Positions 1-8,468 of a DNA stretch of 33,615 bases are shown here, one piece after another (position 1 is the stretch's first letter; each line of letters begins with the position of its first letter). The position numbers and the translations under genes are program-made. The notes below the pieces were generated by a model that was not told where the DNA came from, did not search any database, and worked only from the letters and a program-made list of their open reading frames with translations. This DNA comes from Bacilli bacterium (GTDB taxonomy: Bacteria > Bacillota_I > Bacilli_A > RF39 > UBA660). The stretch is taken from NCBI GenBank assembly GCA_017418945.1, contig JAFOMI010000039.1, positions 1-33,615 of the forward strand, given 5' to 3'.

Positions 1-58
1 AGTAAAGATGATGGCTTTGAACGATAATTTTTATGATAAAATAATATTGGAATTTGAA

Positions 59-80
59 TTGGTCAGTTACAACTGACCAA
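59..80. terminator. Perfect inverted repeat, possible terminator of an upstream gene
   Basis: Ten-base arms (TTGGTCAGTT and AACTGACCAA) are separated by AC. Only three T follow, so as an intrinsic terminator it is weak. It probably ends a gene lying left of the window; no reading frame in bases 1-75 can be assigned with confidence. Bases 81-130 hold nothing I recognise. Confidence 0.45.
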
Positions 81-130
81 TTTAGAAATGAACAAATTAA
101 AAATAATATGAAGTTAGAATATTATTTAGA

Positions 131-166
131 TTTTTTACTACGATAATTTATAATAACAAGTGCAAC
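131..166. repeat. IS30 left terminal inverted repeat
   Basis: Pairs with 1240-1275 (30 of 36 identical after reverse complementing). It begins with a six-T run followed by ACTACGATAATTT and ends AAGTGCAAC. Confidence 0.8.
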
Positions 167-207
167 ACATGATAATTTCAAATAAAAAAAGTCCATATTT
201 ATACTCA

Positions 208-216
208 TGATATAAT
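208..216 (+). promoter_or_regulatory. Extended -10 promoter of the IS30 transposase
   Basis: TG-A-TATAAT lies 36 bases before the transposase ATG, with no good -35 hexamer. A ribosome binding site (AAGGAG at 238-243) follows. Confidence 0.7.
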
Positions 217-251
217 GTTGGTGTCTAATCAAACATTAAGGAGTAATAAAT

Positions 252-1250
252 ATGAACTATATACATCTTACCATAGAAGAACGTGCTTGTATAAGTAAAT
301 TTAAAGAAATGAAAATGAGTTTAAGAGAAATGGCCAGAATTTTAAATAGAAATGTTTCTACAATTTCTAGAGAATTAAAAAGAAATTCTTATAAAACGTC
401 AATCAATTATTCAGTAACACGATATTCACCAACTGTTGCTAATAATAAATATTTAGAAAGAAGAATTAATTGTCATAGGCCTATAAAAGCGACTGATACA
501 TCATTAGAATATATAAAAAATAAAATAGAATTACATTGGTCTCCAGATCAAATAATAAATAGAAATGATGAAAATAAACCTAATAATTTTCCTTCATTAT
601 CCACCATTTATAGATGGATTCATCTTGGCTATGTTCCTAAAACAAGTATTGAACATCTAAGAAGAAAAGGAAACTTTAAAAGACCGGCAGAAACAAGAGG
701 AAGATTTAATTTAGGAAAAACAATCAAGAAAAGACCTAAAGAAGTATATAAAAGAAATACATTTGGTCATTGGGAAGCTGATACTGTGGTTTCAGGCAAA
801 TTAGATAATTATACTTTAAAAAGTAAATATTGTTTTGTATCATTAGCTGAAAGAAAAACAAGATTATATTTAGTTAAATGGATTCCAGATAGAAAAGAAG
901 AAACAGTTACTAATGCAATAATAGAATTATTAAAAGATTTTCCAAAAGAAGCGGTTAAAACAATAACATGTGATCGTGGAAAAGAATTTGCTGGATGGAA
1001 AAGAATTGAAGAAGAATTACAAACTAATATGTATTTTGCTGATCCGTATTGTGCATGGCAAAAAGGAACAAATGAAAATTCAAATGGACTATTAAGAGAG
1101 TTTTATCCAAAACATATGGATTTATCTAAAACAAATGAAAAAGAAGTTCAAGAGGTGCTTAAACTTCTAAATAATAGACCAAGAAAATGTATTAATTATA
1201 AAACGCCACAAGAATTATTTAATGAGTATTTAATCGAATGTTGCACTTAA
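252..1250 (+). CDS. IS30-family transposase
   Basis: A DDE transposase of 332 residues, the normal length for IS30. The N-terminus carries the IS30 helix-turn-helix (roughly residues 6-45, with EERACISKFK and STISRELKRNS). The catalytic core follows the IS30 pattern: D177 in FGHWEADTVV, D241 in TITCDRGKEFAGW and E275 in QKGTNENSNGLLREF, then the NNRPRKCINYKTPQELF tail typical of the family. The frame is intact and all three acidic residues are present, so the enzyme may be active. AAGGAGTAATAAAT before the ATG supports the start. The last bases overlap the right terminal repeat, so transposase end and IS end evolve together. Confidence 0.95.
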   Translation: MNYIHLTIEERACISKFKEMKMSLREMARILNRNVSTISRELKRNSYKTSINYSVTRYSPTVANNKYLERRINCHRPIKATDTSLEYIKNKIELHWSPDQIINRNDENKPNNFPSLSTIYRWIHLGYVPKTSIEHLRRKGNFKRPAETRGRFNLGKTIKKRPKEVYKRNTFGHWEADTVVSGKLDNYTLKSKYCFVSLAERKTRLYLVKWIPDRKEETVTNAIIELLKDFPKEAVKTITCDRGKEFAGWKRIEEELQTNMYFADPYCAWQKGTNENSNGLLREFYPKHMDLSKTNEKEVQEVLKLLNNRPRKCINYKTPQELFNEYLIECCT

Positions 1251-1275
1251 TTTGACAAATTATCGTAATAAAAAA
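1240..1275. repeat. IS30 right terminal inverted repeat
   Basis: Reverse complement of the left repeat at 131-166. It covers the last codons of the transposase and ends in the A-run that also serves as the U-tract of the terminator of the minus-strand gene. Confidence 0.8.
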
Positions 1276-1294
1276 AGTGAATTGCTTCACTTTT
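1270..1294 (-). terminator. Terminator of the FemABX gene
   Basis: Read on the minus strand: AAAAGTGAA, loop GCAA, TTCACTTTT and further T. The stem overlaps the stop codon at 1293-1295. The T-tract coincides with the right end of the IS30 element. Confidence 0.8.
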
Positions 1295-2555
1295 ATAATA
1301 CAGGTGTATTTAACCATTCAAATATAGGATTTAATTTATTATAAACATTAGTTTTATGTTTATTAATAACTAGAGTAAATTCTCCAATATATTCTTCTAT
1401 ATGTGTACCAAAACCTAATTTGAATTTTGTTAATCCATATAAGCTATTAAACTTATTAAAATCACCAGATATACCATTTAAATTAAATTTATTATATCCT
1501 TCTCTATGATACTTTTCCATTAATTGATAAATCATATAATGCATTGGACAATATGATTTATAATTAGGATCATAACCATAAATTAAGAAAAATATTTCTT
1601 TATTATATTTAATAACTGCGCATGAACCAATTAATTTACCTGTAGGATATTCCTTAAATAAATTAGTTGCGTTAATCATATTTTGTTTATAATTATTAAG
1701 CATCATATCAGAATGCATTTTTCTTTTAATTATATTAGTTGTATTATTACTATTTATGTTATATTCTAATTCTTCATTTATCTCATTATTTTTAATTTCT
1801 TCTTGTTCGTATAAAATTTTACTTTTTTCTACGAATTTAGAAGTATTTAAATTTGCAAAATATAAATCAAACATATCATCTTTTCCAAATATTTCATACA
1901 TATCTAGATAATAATTAAGCTTTCTATGATATTTCTTTTCTATAAAATCATAGAAGGTTCTGATATCTTCAGGAGAACCTTTTATTATTTCTATACCTAA
2001 TCTATCAGCTTTTCTTATCTTATTTCTTTTTTCTTTAGAAAATTTTTGAAATATATTATCATAACTATCAAATATTGCGACTGCATTCCATCTTGGTTTT
2101 AAATTTTCAAAGTTTAAATTAAATCCACCATGTTCATAGCCTAAACTAATTAAATTATCAAAAATAATTTGATTATTTATATCTTCTGTTACTTCACCTT
2201 TATTATTTCTAGATTTATTAATAATAAGTGGATCTAGTTTTATAAACATAAAATTTCTTTTCGCTAAAAATTGTTTTAATAAATCAGTAAATGTTTTTAC
2301 AAGTTCTTTATTATTAAAATCAATTAAATATCCTCTTGGACAATAACCCCATTTATATCCTATAAAAACTTTACTAACTAGTATGAGTGTAGCTGCGACA
2401 ATATTATCATTATCATCTTTCAATCCTAAATAGTAATCATCAAATTGATGTCTGTCCATTAACATACCATATTCACTAGTTTGATAGAAATTTCTATATG
2501 GAAAATTTTCAATAAATTTGTTAAAATCATCAGGTTGAATTTCTACTATTCTCAT
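1293..2555 (-). CDS. FemABX-family peptidoglycan bridge aminoacyltransferase
   Basis: Members of this family add amino acids from aminoacyl-tRNA to the stem-peptide lysine of lipid II on the cytoplasmic side, building the peptidoglycan cross-bridge. The 420 residues have the family form: an N-terminal GNAT-like half (FYQTSEYGMLM near residues 23-33, WGYCPRGYLID near 69-79, FIKLDP at 104-109), a helical arm about 242-300, and a second GNAT half ending with NLNGISGDF and LYGLTKFKLGFG. Length fits FemA better than the shorter FemX, but the residue added (Gly, Ala, Ser) cannot be read from sequence. The arm is Asn/Glu-rich (NNEINEELEYNINSNN). The start follows GGAGTGAGGAT. It is a monocistron, transcribed opposite to the IS and to enolase. 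Confidence 0.88.
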   Translation of the reverse strand: MRIVEIQPDDFNKFIENFPYRNFYQTSEYGMLMDRHQFDDYYLGLKDDNDNIVAATLILVSKVFIGYKWGYCPRGYLIDFNNKELVKTFTDLLKQFLAKRNFMFIKLDPLIINKSRNNKGEVTEDINNQIIFDNLISLGYEHGGFNLNFENLKPRWNAVAIFDSYDNIFQKFSKEKRNKIRKADRLGIEIIKGSPEDIRTFYDFIEKKYHRKLNYYLDMYEIFGKDDMFDLYFANLNTSKFVEKSKILYEQEEIKNNEINEELEYNINSNNTTNIIKRKMHSDMMLNNYKQNMINATNLFKEYPTGKLIGSCAVIKYNKEIFFLIYGYDPNYKSYCPMHYMIYQLMEKYHREGYNKFNLNGISGDFNKFNSLYGLTKFKLGFGTHIEEYIGEFTLVINKHKTNVYNKLNPIFEWLNTPVL

Positions 2556-2576
2556 ATCCTCACTCCAATTACCTTT

Positions 2577-2585
2577 ATTATATCA
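2577..2585 (-). promoter_or_regulatory. Extended -10 promoter of the FemABX gene
   Basis: On the minus strand TG-A-TATAAT stands about 21 bases before the ATG and is followed by the GGAG ribosome site. No clear -35. Confidence 0.7.
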
Positions 2586-2647
2586 TAATAACTATAAAAA
2601 TAATGTAAAAAAGATAAATTATTTAATTCTAGATGTAAAAAAAATAG

Positions 2648-2653
2648 TATAAT
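2648..2653 (+). promoter_or_regulatory. -10 box of eno
   Basis: TATAAT 18 bases before the enolase start codon; the ribosome site GGAGG follows at 2660-2664, which would place it right at the RNA 5' end. No good -35 is visible and the TG extension is absent. Confidence 0.55.
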
Positions 2654-2671
2654 ATTATTGGAGGTAATATT

Positions 2672-3913
2672 ATGGCAAAAATAAAAGATATCAAAGGAAG
2701 AGAAATATTAGATTCAAGAGGTAATCCTACTGTAGAAGTAGATGTAATACTAGATAATGGAATTGTTGGAAGAGCTGCAGTTCCATCAGGAGCATCAACT
2801 GGAGAAAGAGAAGCATTAGAATTAAGAGATAATGATAAATCAAGATTCTTAGGTAAAGGTGTTTTAAAAGCAGTAAATAATGTTAATACTGATTTAAGAG
2901 ATGCATTAATTGGTTTTGAAACTGGAAAACAAAAAGAATTAGATTATAAAATGATTGAATTAGATGGAACTGAAACTAAATCTAAATATGGAGCAAATGC
3001 TATTTTAGGTATTTCAATGGCTTATTTAAAAGCTTGTGCACTTGAAGAAGGAAAAACATTACATGAATATGTTTGCGATACATTTGGTGATGGAAATATG
3101 AGTGAACCAAGACCAATGATGAATATTATTAATGGTGGAGCACATGCTGATAATAAATTAGATTTCCAAGAATATATGATTATACCAATTAGAGATACTA
3201 TTAAAGAAAGAGTTAGAGTTGGTGCTGAAGTATTCCATAACTTAAAGAGTGTTTTAAAAGAAAAAGGATTAGTTACTTCAGTTGGTGATGAAGGTGGTTT
3301 TGCACCAGATTTAAATTCAAATGCTGAAGGTTTTGAATTAATTATGGAAGCTATTAAAAGAGCTGGTTATGAACCAGGAAAAGATGTATGCATGGGAATA
3401 GATGTTGCAGCATCTGAATTCTATGAAAATGGTAAATATAACTTAGTTGGTGAAGGTAGAAGTTTAACTACTGAAGAATTAATTGAATACTATGAAGAAT
3501 TAGTAAATAAATATCCAATTATATCTATTGAAGATCCAGTTGATGAAAATGATTGGGAAGGATTTAGATTAGTTACTGAAAGAATAGGAGATAGAGTTCA
3601 ACTTGTTGGTGATGATTTATTTGTTACTAATAAAAAATGTCTTCAAATGGGTATAGATAATAAAGCGGGTAATGCAATTTTATTAAAAGTTAATCAAATT
3701 GGTACAATTACTGAAACTCTAGAAACTATTGAACTTGCTAGAGCAAATAATTATAATACTGTTATTTCTCATAGAAGTGGTGAAACAGAAGATACAACAA
3801 TTGCTTCACTAGCAGTAGGTTTAAATTTAGGACAAATTAAAACTGGTTCTATGTCTAGAACTGATAGAATTTGTAAATATAATGAATTAATCAGAATAGA
3901 AGAAGAATTATAA
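2672..3913 (+). CDS. eno: Enolase (phosphopyruvate hydratase)
   Basis: Converts 2-phosphoglycerate to phosphoenolpyruvate in glycolysis; a cytoplasmic Mg-dependent enzyme. The family motifs are all present: [16 protein letters not shown] at the N-terminus, [15 protein letters not shown] for the catalytic loop, [28 protein letters not shown], metal ligands in [20 protein letters not shown] and VGDDLFVT, the catalytic lysine in LLKVNQIGT, and the signature [11 protein letters not shown]. At 413 residues it is slightly shorter than the usual ~430, with no missing motif. GGAGG lies 7 bases before the ATG. No terminator separates it from the exchanger gene 46 bases downstream, so some co-transcription is likely. 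Confidence 0.98.
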   Translation: MAKIKDIKGREILDSRGNPTVEVDVILDNGIVGRAAVPSGASTGEREALELRDNDKSRFLGKGVLKAVNNVNTDLRDALIGFETGKQKELDYKMIELDGTETKSKYGANAILGISMAYLKACALEEGKTLHEYVCDTFGDGNMSEPRPMMNIINGGAHADNKLDFQEYMIIPIRDTIKERVRVGAEVFHNLKSVLKEKGLVTSVGDEGGFAPDLNSNAEGFELIMEAIKRAGYEPGKDVCMGIDVAASEFYENGKYNLVGEGRSLTTEELIEYYEELVNKYPIISIEDPVDENDWEGFRLVTERIGDRVQLVGDDLFVTNKKCLQMGIDNKAGNAILLKVNQIGTITETLETIELARANNYNTVISHRSGETEDTTIASLAVGLNLGQIKTGSMSRTDRICKYNELIRIEEEL

Positions 3914-3959
3914 GAATAATATTCCATATCATAAATATACTTTAATAAAGGTGATATTT

Positions 3960-4892
3960 ATGGATGGAATATTTTTTTTAGTGCTTTCATTTTTAGTAAT
4001 GTTTTCAAGTATAAAGTTATCTTATTATGGAGATGCATTAAGTAATGAAACAAAACTAGGAAAAGAATTTGTTGGTGGATTATTAATTGCATCAATTACA
4101 TCACTTCCTGAACTTGTAACATCTATATCTGCTGTATTATTAAATAATCCTAGATTATCATTTGGAGATATTCTTGGAAGTAATATGTTTAATATATTTG
4201 TACTTTCGGTATTTAATATATTTTTCTTTAAAAAGATGATGTTTAAAAATATAGATATAAGATATAAAATTGAGTCTTTGATATTAATTCTTGAATATTT
4301 ATGTATATATATAAGTAGTAAAATAAAATCATTTGATTTAACTACTTTTTTAATGATTATTCTTTATTTAGTATATATTTTTAGAGTTATAAAAATAGGT
4401 AAAGAAGAAGAATCCTCTAATTCAAAAAGAATAAATAATCCTGGTTTAAAATTCTTTTTAACGGCCATAATATTAATAATTCTAAGTATATTATTAACTG
4501 GAGAAGCTGATAAAATATCACATATTTATCCTAATATATCATCTTCTACCATAGGAGCAATATTACTTGGAATAACAACGTCTCTTCCAGAAGTAGTATC
4601 AACATATACTTTAATTAAAATAGATAATATAGATATGGCAATTTCTAATATGCTAGGAAGTAATATATTTAATTTTTTTATATTATCTATATCAGATTTC
4701 TTTGTTAAAAATGATCATATATATAATTATAATGATATTTATTCTTATCTATATTTAGTAGGAGGATTTATAATAACAAACCTACTTCTAATATCAATTA
4801 CTAAAAAGAATAAAAATAATAGGTTTTATGTTCTTATTTCTTTACTTATGTCCTTTATTTATTTAATAGTTTGGTATTTTCAATTTAAATAA
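3960..4892 (+). CDS. CaCA-family cation exchanger (YrbG-like Na+/Ca2+ antiporter)
   Basis: An integral membrane antiporter of 310 residues. The two inverted alpha repeats that form the ion site are clear: one near residues 36-77 (GGLLIASITSLPELVTSIS, then GDILGSNMFNIFV) and one near 195-240 (GAILLGITTSLPEVVSTY, then AISNMLGSNIFNFFI). Both keep the acidic residue in SLPE and the GSN(M/I)FN helix. About ten hydrophobic segments are visible, with a short charged loop between the halves. I take the ATG at 3960 as start because AAAGGTGAT ends just before it; a GTG nine bases upstream overlaps that ribosome site. Ion specificity is inferred from the family. It probably shares the enolase transcript. 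Confidence 0.9.
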   Translation: MDGIFFLVLSFLVMFSSIKLSYYGDALSNETKLGKEFVGGLLIASITSLPELVTSISAVLLNNPRLSFGDILGSNMFNIFVLSVFNIFFFKKMMFKNIDIRYKIESLILILEYLCIYISSKIKSFDLTTFLMIILYLVYIFRVIKIGKEEESSNSKRINNPGLKFFLTAIILIILSILLTGEADKISHIYPNISSSTIGAILLGITTSLPEVVSTYTLIKIDNIDMAISNMLGSNIFNFFILSISDFFVKNDHIYNYNDIYSYLYLVGGFIITNLLLISITKKNKNNRFYVLISLLMSFIYLIVWYFQFK

Positions 4893-4896
4893 AATG

Positions 4897-4905
4897 TGGT
4901 AAAAT
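4897..4905 (+). promoter_or_regulatory. Extended -10 promoter of secG
   Basis: TG-G-TAAAAT just after the exchanger stop codon and 26 bases before the secG ATG; GGAGG follows at 4919-4923. Confidence 0.65.
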
Positions 4906-4931
4906 ACTATTATTGACTGGAGGAAAAGTTT

Positions 4932-5147
4932 ATGGACGTAGTATTAATGGTTATTTCAGTTTTATTGATTTTAGTAGTATTATTACAAAGTGATAAATCA
5001 GAATCAACATCAAATATATTATTAGGTGCGAACCAAGAATTATTCGCAGAAAGAAAAGAAAGAGGCTTTGAATTATTTATTAGTCGTTTTACTTTAACTT
5101 TAGGAATATTATTCTTTGTAATTTGTTTTGTTATGTCACTATTATAA
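4932..5147 (+). CDS. secG: Preprotein translocase subunit SecG
   Basis: A small membrane subunit of the SecYEG channel, 71 residues, normal for the family. Two hydrophobic helices (residues 2-18 and about 52-70) flank a polar loop carrying the usual LLQSDKSES and ANQELFAERKERGFE pattern. The family is short and weakly conserved, but the gene order secG-rnr-smpB is a widespread Firmicutes arrangement and strongly supports the call. It has its own promoter and a strong terminator, so it is separated from rnr here. Confidence 0.9.
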   Translation: MDVVLMVISVLLILVVLLQSDKSESTSNILLGANQELFAERKERGFELFISRFTLTLGILFFVICFVMSLL

Positions 5148-5173
5148 AAATCTACTATTTGTAGATTTTTTTT
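5146..5173 (+). terminator. Terminator after secG
   Basis: Stem AAAAATCTAC / GTAGATTTTT with loop TATTT and a T-run, overlapping the secG stop codon. Confidence 0.9.
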
Positions 5174-5181
5174 GTTTTAAA

Positions 5182-5190
5182 TGATAAAAT
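5182..5190 (+). promoter_or_regulatory. Extended -10 promoter of rnr-smpB-mtnN
   Basis: TG-A-TAAAAT about 20 bases before the chosen rnr start. It contains the in-frame ATG at 5181, which therefore cannot be the translation start. Confidence 0.65.
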
Positions 5191-5210
5191 TAAATCATAC
5201 GGAGGCTTAT

Positions 5211-7367
5211 ATGAGAGATGCAGTTTTAGAATTATTAAAAAAATATGATAAGGCATTAGATTCGATGGAAGTTGCGAATGAACTTAATTTAAAAACAGTT
5301 GAGGAAGTAACTTCATTAATGGAAGTAATTAAAGAATTAGAAGATGAAATGCTTATTTATAGAACAAGAAAAGGTAAATTTATGCTATTTAATAATAGTC
5401 ATTTATTAAAGGGTAAAATACATGTTAATAAAAGAGGATATGGATTTGTTACTGTTGAAGGAATAAGTGAAGATTATTATATAGATGAAAAGAATATGAA
5501 TGGTGCTTTAAATAATGATATAGTAGTTATTGAACCAATTAAAGGTACTGGAAAAAGAACTGAAGCTAGAATTGTTAAAGTATTAAAACAAGAAAACAAT
5601 CTAGTAGTAGGAGAATATAAAATTGTTAAAGGAAAACCTAAGTTCATATTAGATGATGAAAAATTAAAGATGAATATTATAATAGATAAATCTGATTTAA
5701 AGAATTTAGTTGATGGACATAAACTTCAATTATCTATTGTAAAGGATTTAGGTAATCATACATATTTAGGTAAAGTAAATAAAATAATTGGTCATAAGAA
5801 TGATCCAGGAGTAGATATATTATCAATAATGTATAATTATGGAATTAACGATGTTTTTAGTGATGAAGTAATTAAAGAAGTTAATGATATGCCATCAGAA
5901 GTTTTAGAAAAAGATTTAAAGGGTAGAAGAGATCTTAGAGATAAAGTTATATTTACTATAGATGGTGATGATACAAAAGATATAGATGATGCTGTTATGA
6001 TTGAAAAAAAAGGTGATAATTACGTATTAGGTGTTCATATCGCTGATGTATCATATTATGTTAAAGAAGGAATGGAAGTATATAAAGAAGCTAAAGAAAG
6101 AGGTACTTCAGTTTATTTAGCAGATAGAGTTGTTCCTATGCTTCCACATAAATTAAGTAATGGTATTTGTTCACTTAATCCAAATGAAGATAGACTTGCA
6201 ATATCATGTGTTATGGAAATAGATAAAGATGGTAATGTTGTTGATTTTGATATATTTGAAAGTGTTATTAAATCAAGAATACAAATGACTTATAAAAAAG
6301 TTAATAAGATTTTAAATAATGAAGAAGTGCCAGAAGGCTATGAAAACTATGTTAAAGAGCTTAAACAGATGGAAGAGTTATCTAATATTCTTAGAAATAA
6401 TAAACTAAAAAGAGGATATCTAGATTTTGATTCAAAAGAAGCTAAAATTATAGTAGATGATAATGGAAAAGCAATTGATGTTGTTTTAAGAGAACAAGGC
6501 AAGAGTGAAAATATTATTGAAGACTTTATGATAGTTGCAAATGAAACTGTTGCGTCTTTATTATATTATTTAAATTATCCATCTTTATATAGAGTTCATG
6601 AAATACCAGATGATGATAAGATTAAAGAATTCTTAAATCAAATATCTATGCTTGGAATAAAAATAAATGGTAAAAGAGATTTCTCTAATCCAAGAGCTTT
6701 AAAGAAGATATTAGATCAATTAAGAAATACTAATGAGTTTGATATATTATCAAATATGTTATTAAGATGTATGAAAAAAGCAGAATATAGAGATGAAAAT
6801 TTGGGTCACTATGGACTTGCGTCTAAATGTTATACACATTTCACTTCTCCAATAAGAAGATTCCCAGATACTAAAATACATAATTTATTAAGACAATATA
6901 TCTTTAATAAACCAGATCCAGAAGAATTAAATAAACTTATAGATTATAATAAAAATATTTTAGGTGAAATTGCTATGCATTCTTCAGAAAAAGAAAGAGA
7001 TTCTATAAACTGTGAAAGAGACGTTGAAGATATGAAGATGGCTGAATATATGGAAGATCATATAGGAGAAGAATTTGAAGGAACTATTGATTCAATTATG
7101 AATTTTGGTATGTTTATATGTTTACCGAATATGATTGAAGGTTTAGTAAGATATGAGACTATAAAAGGTGATTACTATGATGTTAATGAAGAATTAAATA
7201 TGGTAGTAGGTAGAAGAACTGGTAAAACATTTAAACTAGGTCAAAAAATAAAAGTAAAATGTACTGCTGCATCTAAAGAAAATAGTACTATAGATTTTGA
7301 AATTATAGAGGGTGAAAAATATGGAAATACTAAACAAAAAAGCAAAGTTCGATTACTTAATTTATGA
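5211..7367 (+). CDS. rnr: Ribonuclease R
   Basis: A processive 3'-5' exoribonuclease that degrades structured RNA and the defective messages handled by trans-translation. In its 718 residues one sees a winged-helix N-terminus, two cold-shock-type OB domains (KGKIHVNKRGYGFVTVEG is the first), the RNB catalytic domain with the aspartate cluster in FTIDGDDTKDIDDAVMIEKK and then GVHIADVSYYV, the ADRVVPMLPHKLSNGICSLNP stretch and SPIRRFPD, and a C-terminal S1 domain (GTIDSIMNFGMFI). The usual Lys-rich tail is short. I start at the ATG after ACGGAGGC; an ATG 30 bases upstream sits inside the -10 box. The 3' end overlaps smpB by 47 bases, implying coupled translation. Confidence 0.96.
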   Translation: MRDAVLELLKKYDKALDSMEVANELNLKTVEEVTSLMEVIKELEDEMLIYRTRKGKFMLFNNSHLLKGKIHVNKRGYGFVTVEGISEDYYIDEKNMNGALNNDIVVIEPIKGTGKRTEARIVKVLKQENNLVVGEYKIVKGKPKFILDDEKLKMNIIIDKSDLKNLVDGHKLQLSIVKDLGNHTYLGKVNKIIGHKNDPGVDILSIMYNYGINDVFSDEVIKEVNDMPSEVLEKDLKGRRDLRDKVIFTIDGDDTKDIDDAVMIEKKGDNYVLGVHIADVSYYVKEGMEVYKEAKERGTSVYLADRVVPMLPHKLSNGICSLNPNEDRLAISCVMEIDKDGNVVDFDIFESVIKSRIQMTYKKVNKILNNEEVPEGYENYVKELKQMEELSNILRNNKLKRGYLDFDSKEAKIIVDDNGKAIDVVLREQGKSENIIEDFMIVANETVASLLYYLNYPSLYRVHEIPDDDKIKEFLNQISMLGIKINGKRDFSNPRALKKILDQLRNTNEFDILSNMLLRCMKKAEYRDENLGHYGLASKCYTHFTSPIRRFPDTKIHNLLRQYIFNKPDPEELNKLIDYNKNILGEIAMHSSEKERDSINCERDVEDMKMAEYMEDHIGEEFEGTIDSIMNFGMFICLPNMIEGLVRYETIKGDYYDVNEELNMVVGRRTGKTFKLGQKIKVKCTAASKENSTIDFEIIEGEKYGNTKQKSKVRLLNL

Positions 7368-7761
7368 TACTTTAGAAGCAGGTATTGTTTTAACAGGAAC
7401 AGAAATTAAATCAATTAGAAATGGTTCATGTAATTTAAAAGATAGTTATATTTTAATAAAGAATAATGAAGCATTTATATTAAATATGCATATATCTAAT
7501 TATGATAAAGGAAGTATATTTAATACTGAAGAAACTAGAATTAGAAAGTTATTATTACATAAGAATGAAATACTTAAATTAAAAGATAAGATTTCTATTA
7601 AAGGATTTGCTATTGTTCCATTAAAATTATATTTTAAAGATGGAATTGCAAAAATAGAAATTGGTGTTGCTAAAGGTAAACATACTTATGATAAAAAAGA
7701 ATCTATTAAAGAAAGAGACATCAAAAGAGAAACAGATAAGATGTTAAAGAATAGGTATTAG
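7321..7761 (+). CDS. smpB: SsrA-binding protein SmpB
   Basis: Binds tmRNA and carries it into stalled ribosomes. The 146 residues match the family from end to end: NKKAKFDYLIYDTLEAGIVLTGTEIKSIRNG, LKDSYILIKNNEAFILNMHIS, LLLHKNEI, KGFAIVPLKLYFKDGIAKIEIGVAKGKHTYDKKESIKERD, with the basic C-terminal tail that reaches into the decoding site. The ATG at 7321 is preferred over a GTG nine bases upstream because GAGGGTG forms the ribosome site. It starts inside the end of rnr, and mtnN begins one base after its stop, so rnr-smpB-mtnN form one operon. Its RNA partner ssrA lies 1.8 kb downstream. Confidence 0.97.
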   Translation: MEILNKKAKFDYLIYDTLEAGIVLTGTEIKSIRNGSCNLKDSYILIKNNEAFILNMHISNYDKGSIFNTEETRIRKLLLHKNEILKLKDKISIKGFAIVPLKLYFKDGIAKIEIGVAKGKHTYDKKESIKERDIKRETDKMLKNRY

Positions 7762-7762
7762 T

Positions 7763-8443
7763 ATGAAAATAGGTATTATATTTGCAATGAAAGAAGAGCT
7801 AGATGCTTTATTAAAAGTACTAACTCTTGTTAAAGAATATAAAATATTTGATTTAACATTTTATGAATGTGAATTAAATAATAAACAAATAGTTTTAGTA
7901 GAATCAGGAATTGGTAAAGTAAATTCTGCTAGAACAACACAAATATTAATTGATAATATGAAAGTAGATTATATATTTAATATAGGTGTTGCAGGTGGAA
8001 TAGATGAAAAAGTATCTGTATGTGATATAGTAATAGGTAAAAAATTAGTACAACATGATTTTGATATTACTCCATTTGATCATGAGAAAGGTTATATTCC
8101 AAATGTAGGAGTATATTTAAATTCAGATGAATATTTAATTAATTTAGCAAAAGATATTAAAACAGATTCAAATGTTTATGTAGGGACAATTGCATCAGGT
8201 GATATATTTGTTAATGATAGTAAAATGAGTAATAAGATTAATACTAAATTTAATGCATTATGTTGTGAAATGGAAGGTGCTTCAATTGCACAAGTATGTT
8301 ATTTATCACATATACCATTTTTAGTAATAAGATCAATATCAGATTCTGTAAATGGAAATAATGAATTAACATATAATGATTTCTTATTATTAAGTTCAAA
8401 AATGGTTGCTAAATTTATGATTGATTTATTAAATAGAATTTAA
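7763..8443 (+). CDS. mtnN: 5'-methylthioadenosine/S-adenosylhomocysteine nucleosidase
   Basis: Hydrolyses MTA and SAH to adenine plus the thioribose, recycling methylation and polyamine by-products. The 226 residues show the Pfs/MTAN fold: GIIFAMKEELDAL at the N-terminus with the catalytic Glu pair region, ESGIGKVNSARTTQ, NIGVAGGID, QHDFDITPFDHEKG, GTIASGDIFVND, the purine-site CCEMEGASIAQVC and the catalytic Asp in IRSISDSVN. The start follows the smpB stop by one base, and the ribosome site lies within smpB (AATAGGTA is weak), so translation probably depends on coupling. The unit ends with a strong terminator. Confidence 0.96.
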   Translation: MKIGIIFAMKEELDALLKVLTLVKEYKIFDLTFYECELNNKQIVLVESGIGKVNSARTTQILIDNMKVDYIFNIGVAGGIDEKVSVCDIVIGKKLVQHDFDITPFDHEKGYIPNVGVYLNSDEYLINLAKDIKTDSNVYVGTIASGDIFVNDSKMSNKINTKFNALCCEMEGASIAQVCYLSHIPFLVIRSISDSVNGNNELTYNDFLLLSSKMVAKFMIDLLNRI

Positions 8444-8468
8444 AAAGATGGGATAACCCATCTTTTTT
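8442..8468. terminator. Bidirectional terminator between mtnN and the convergent surface-protein gene
   Basis: Stem AAAAAGATGGG / CCCATCTTTTT with loop ATAA; A-run on one side and T-run on the other, so it can serve both convergent genes. Confidence 0.92.

Larger units (their letters stand above)
131..1275 (+). mobile_element. Complete IS30-family insertion sequence
   Basis: One transposase gene is flanked by imperfect terminal inverted repeats. Bases 131-166 match the reverse complement of 1240-1275 at 30 of 36 positions; the shared blocks are TACGATAATTT and AAGTGCAAC. The right repeat runs into the last codons of the transposase. About 1.15 kb is normal for this family. No clean short target duplication is visible (left flank AGA, right flank AGT), so the exact end may be off by a few bases in the T/A runs. 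Confidence 0.85.

Noticed and set aside
1-76. Possible coding end of an upstream gene
   Set aside because: Frames end at 25-27 or 74-76, but too few codons are present to identify a protein or even choose a frame.
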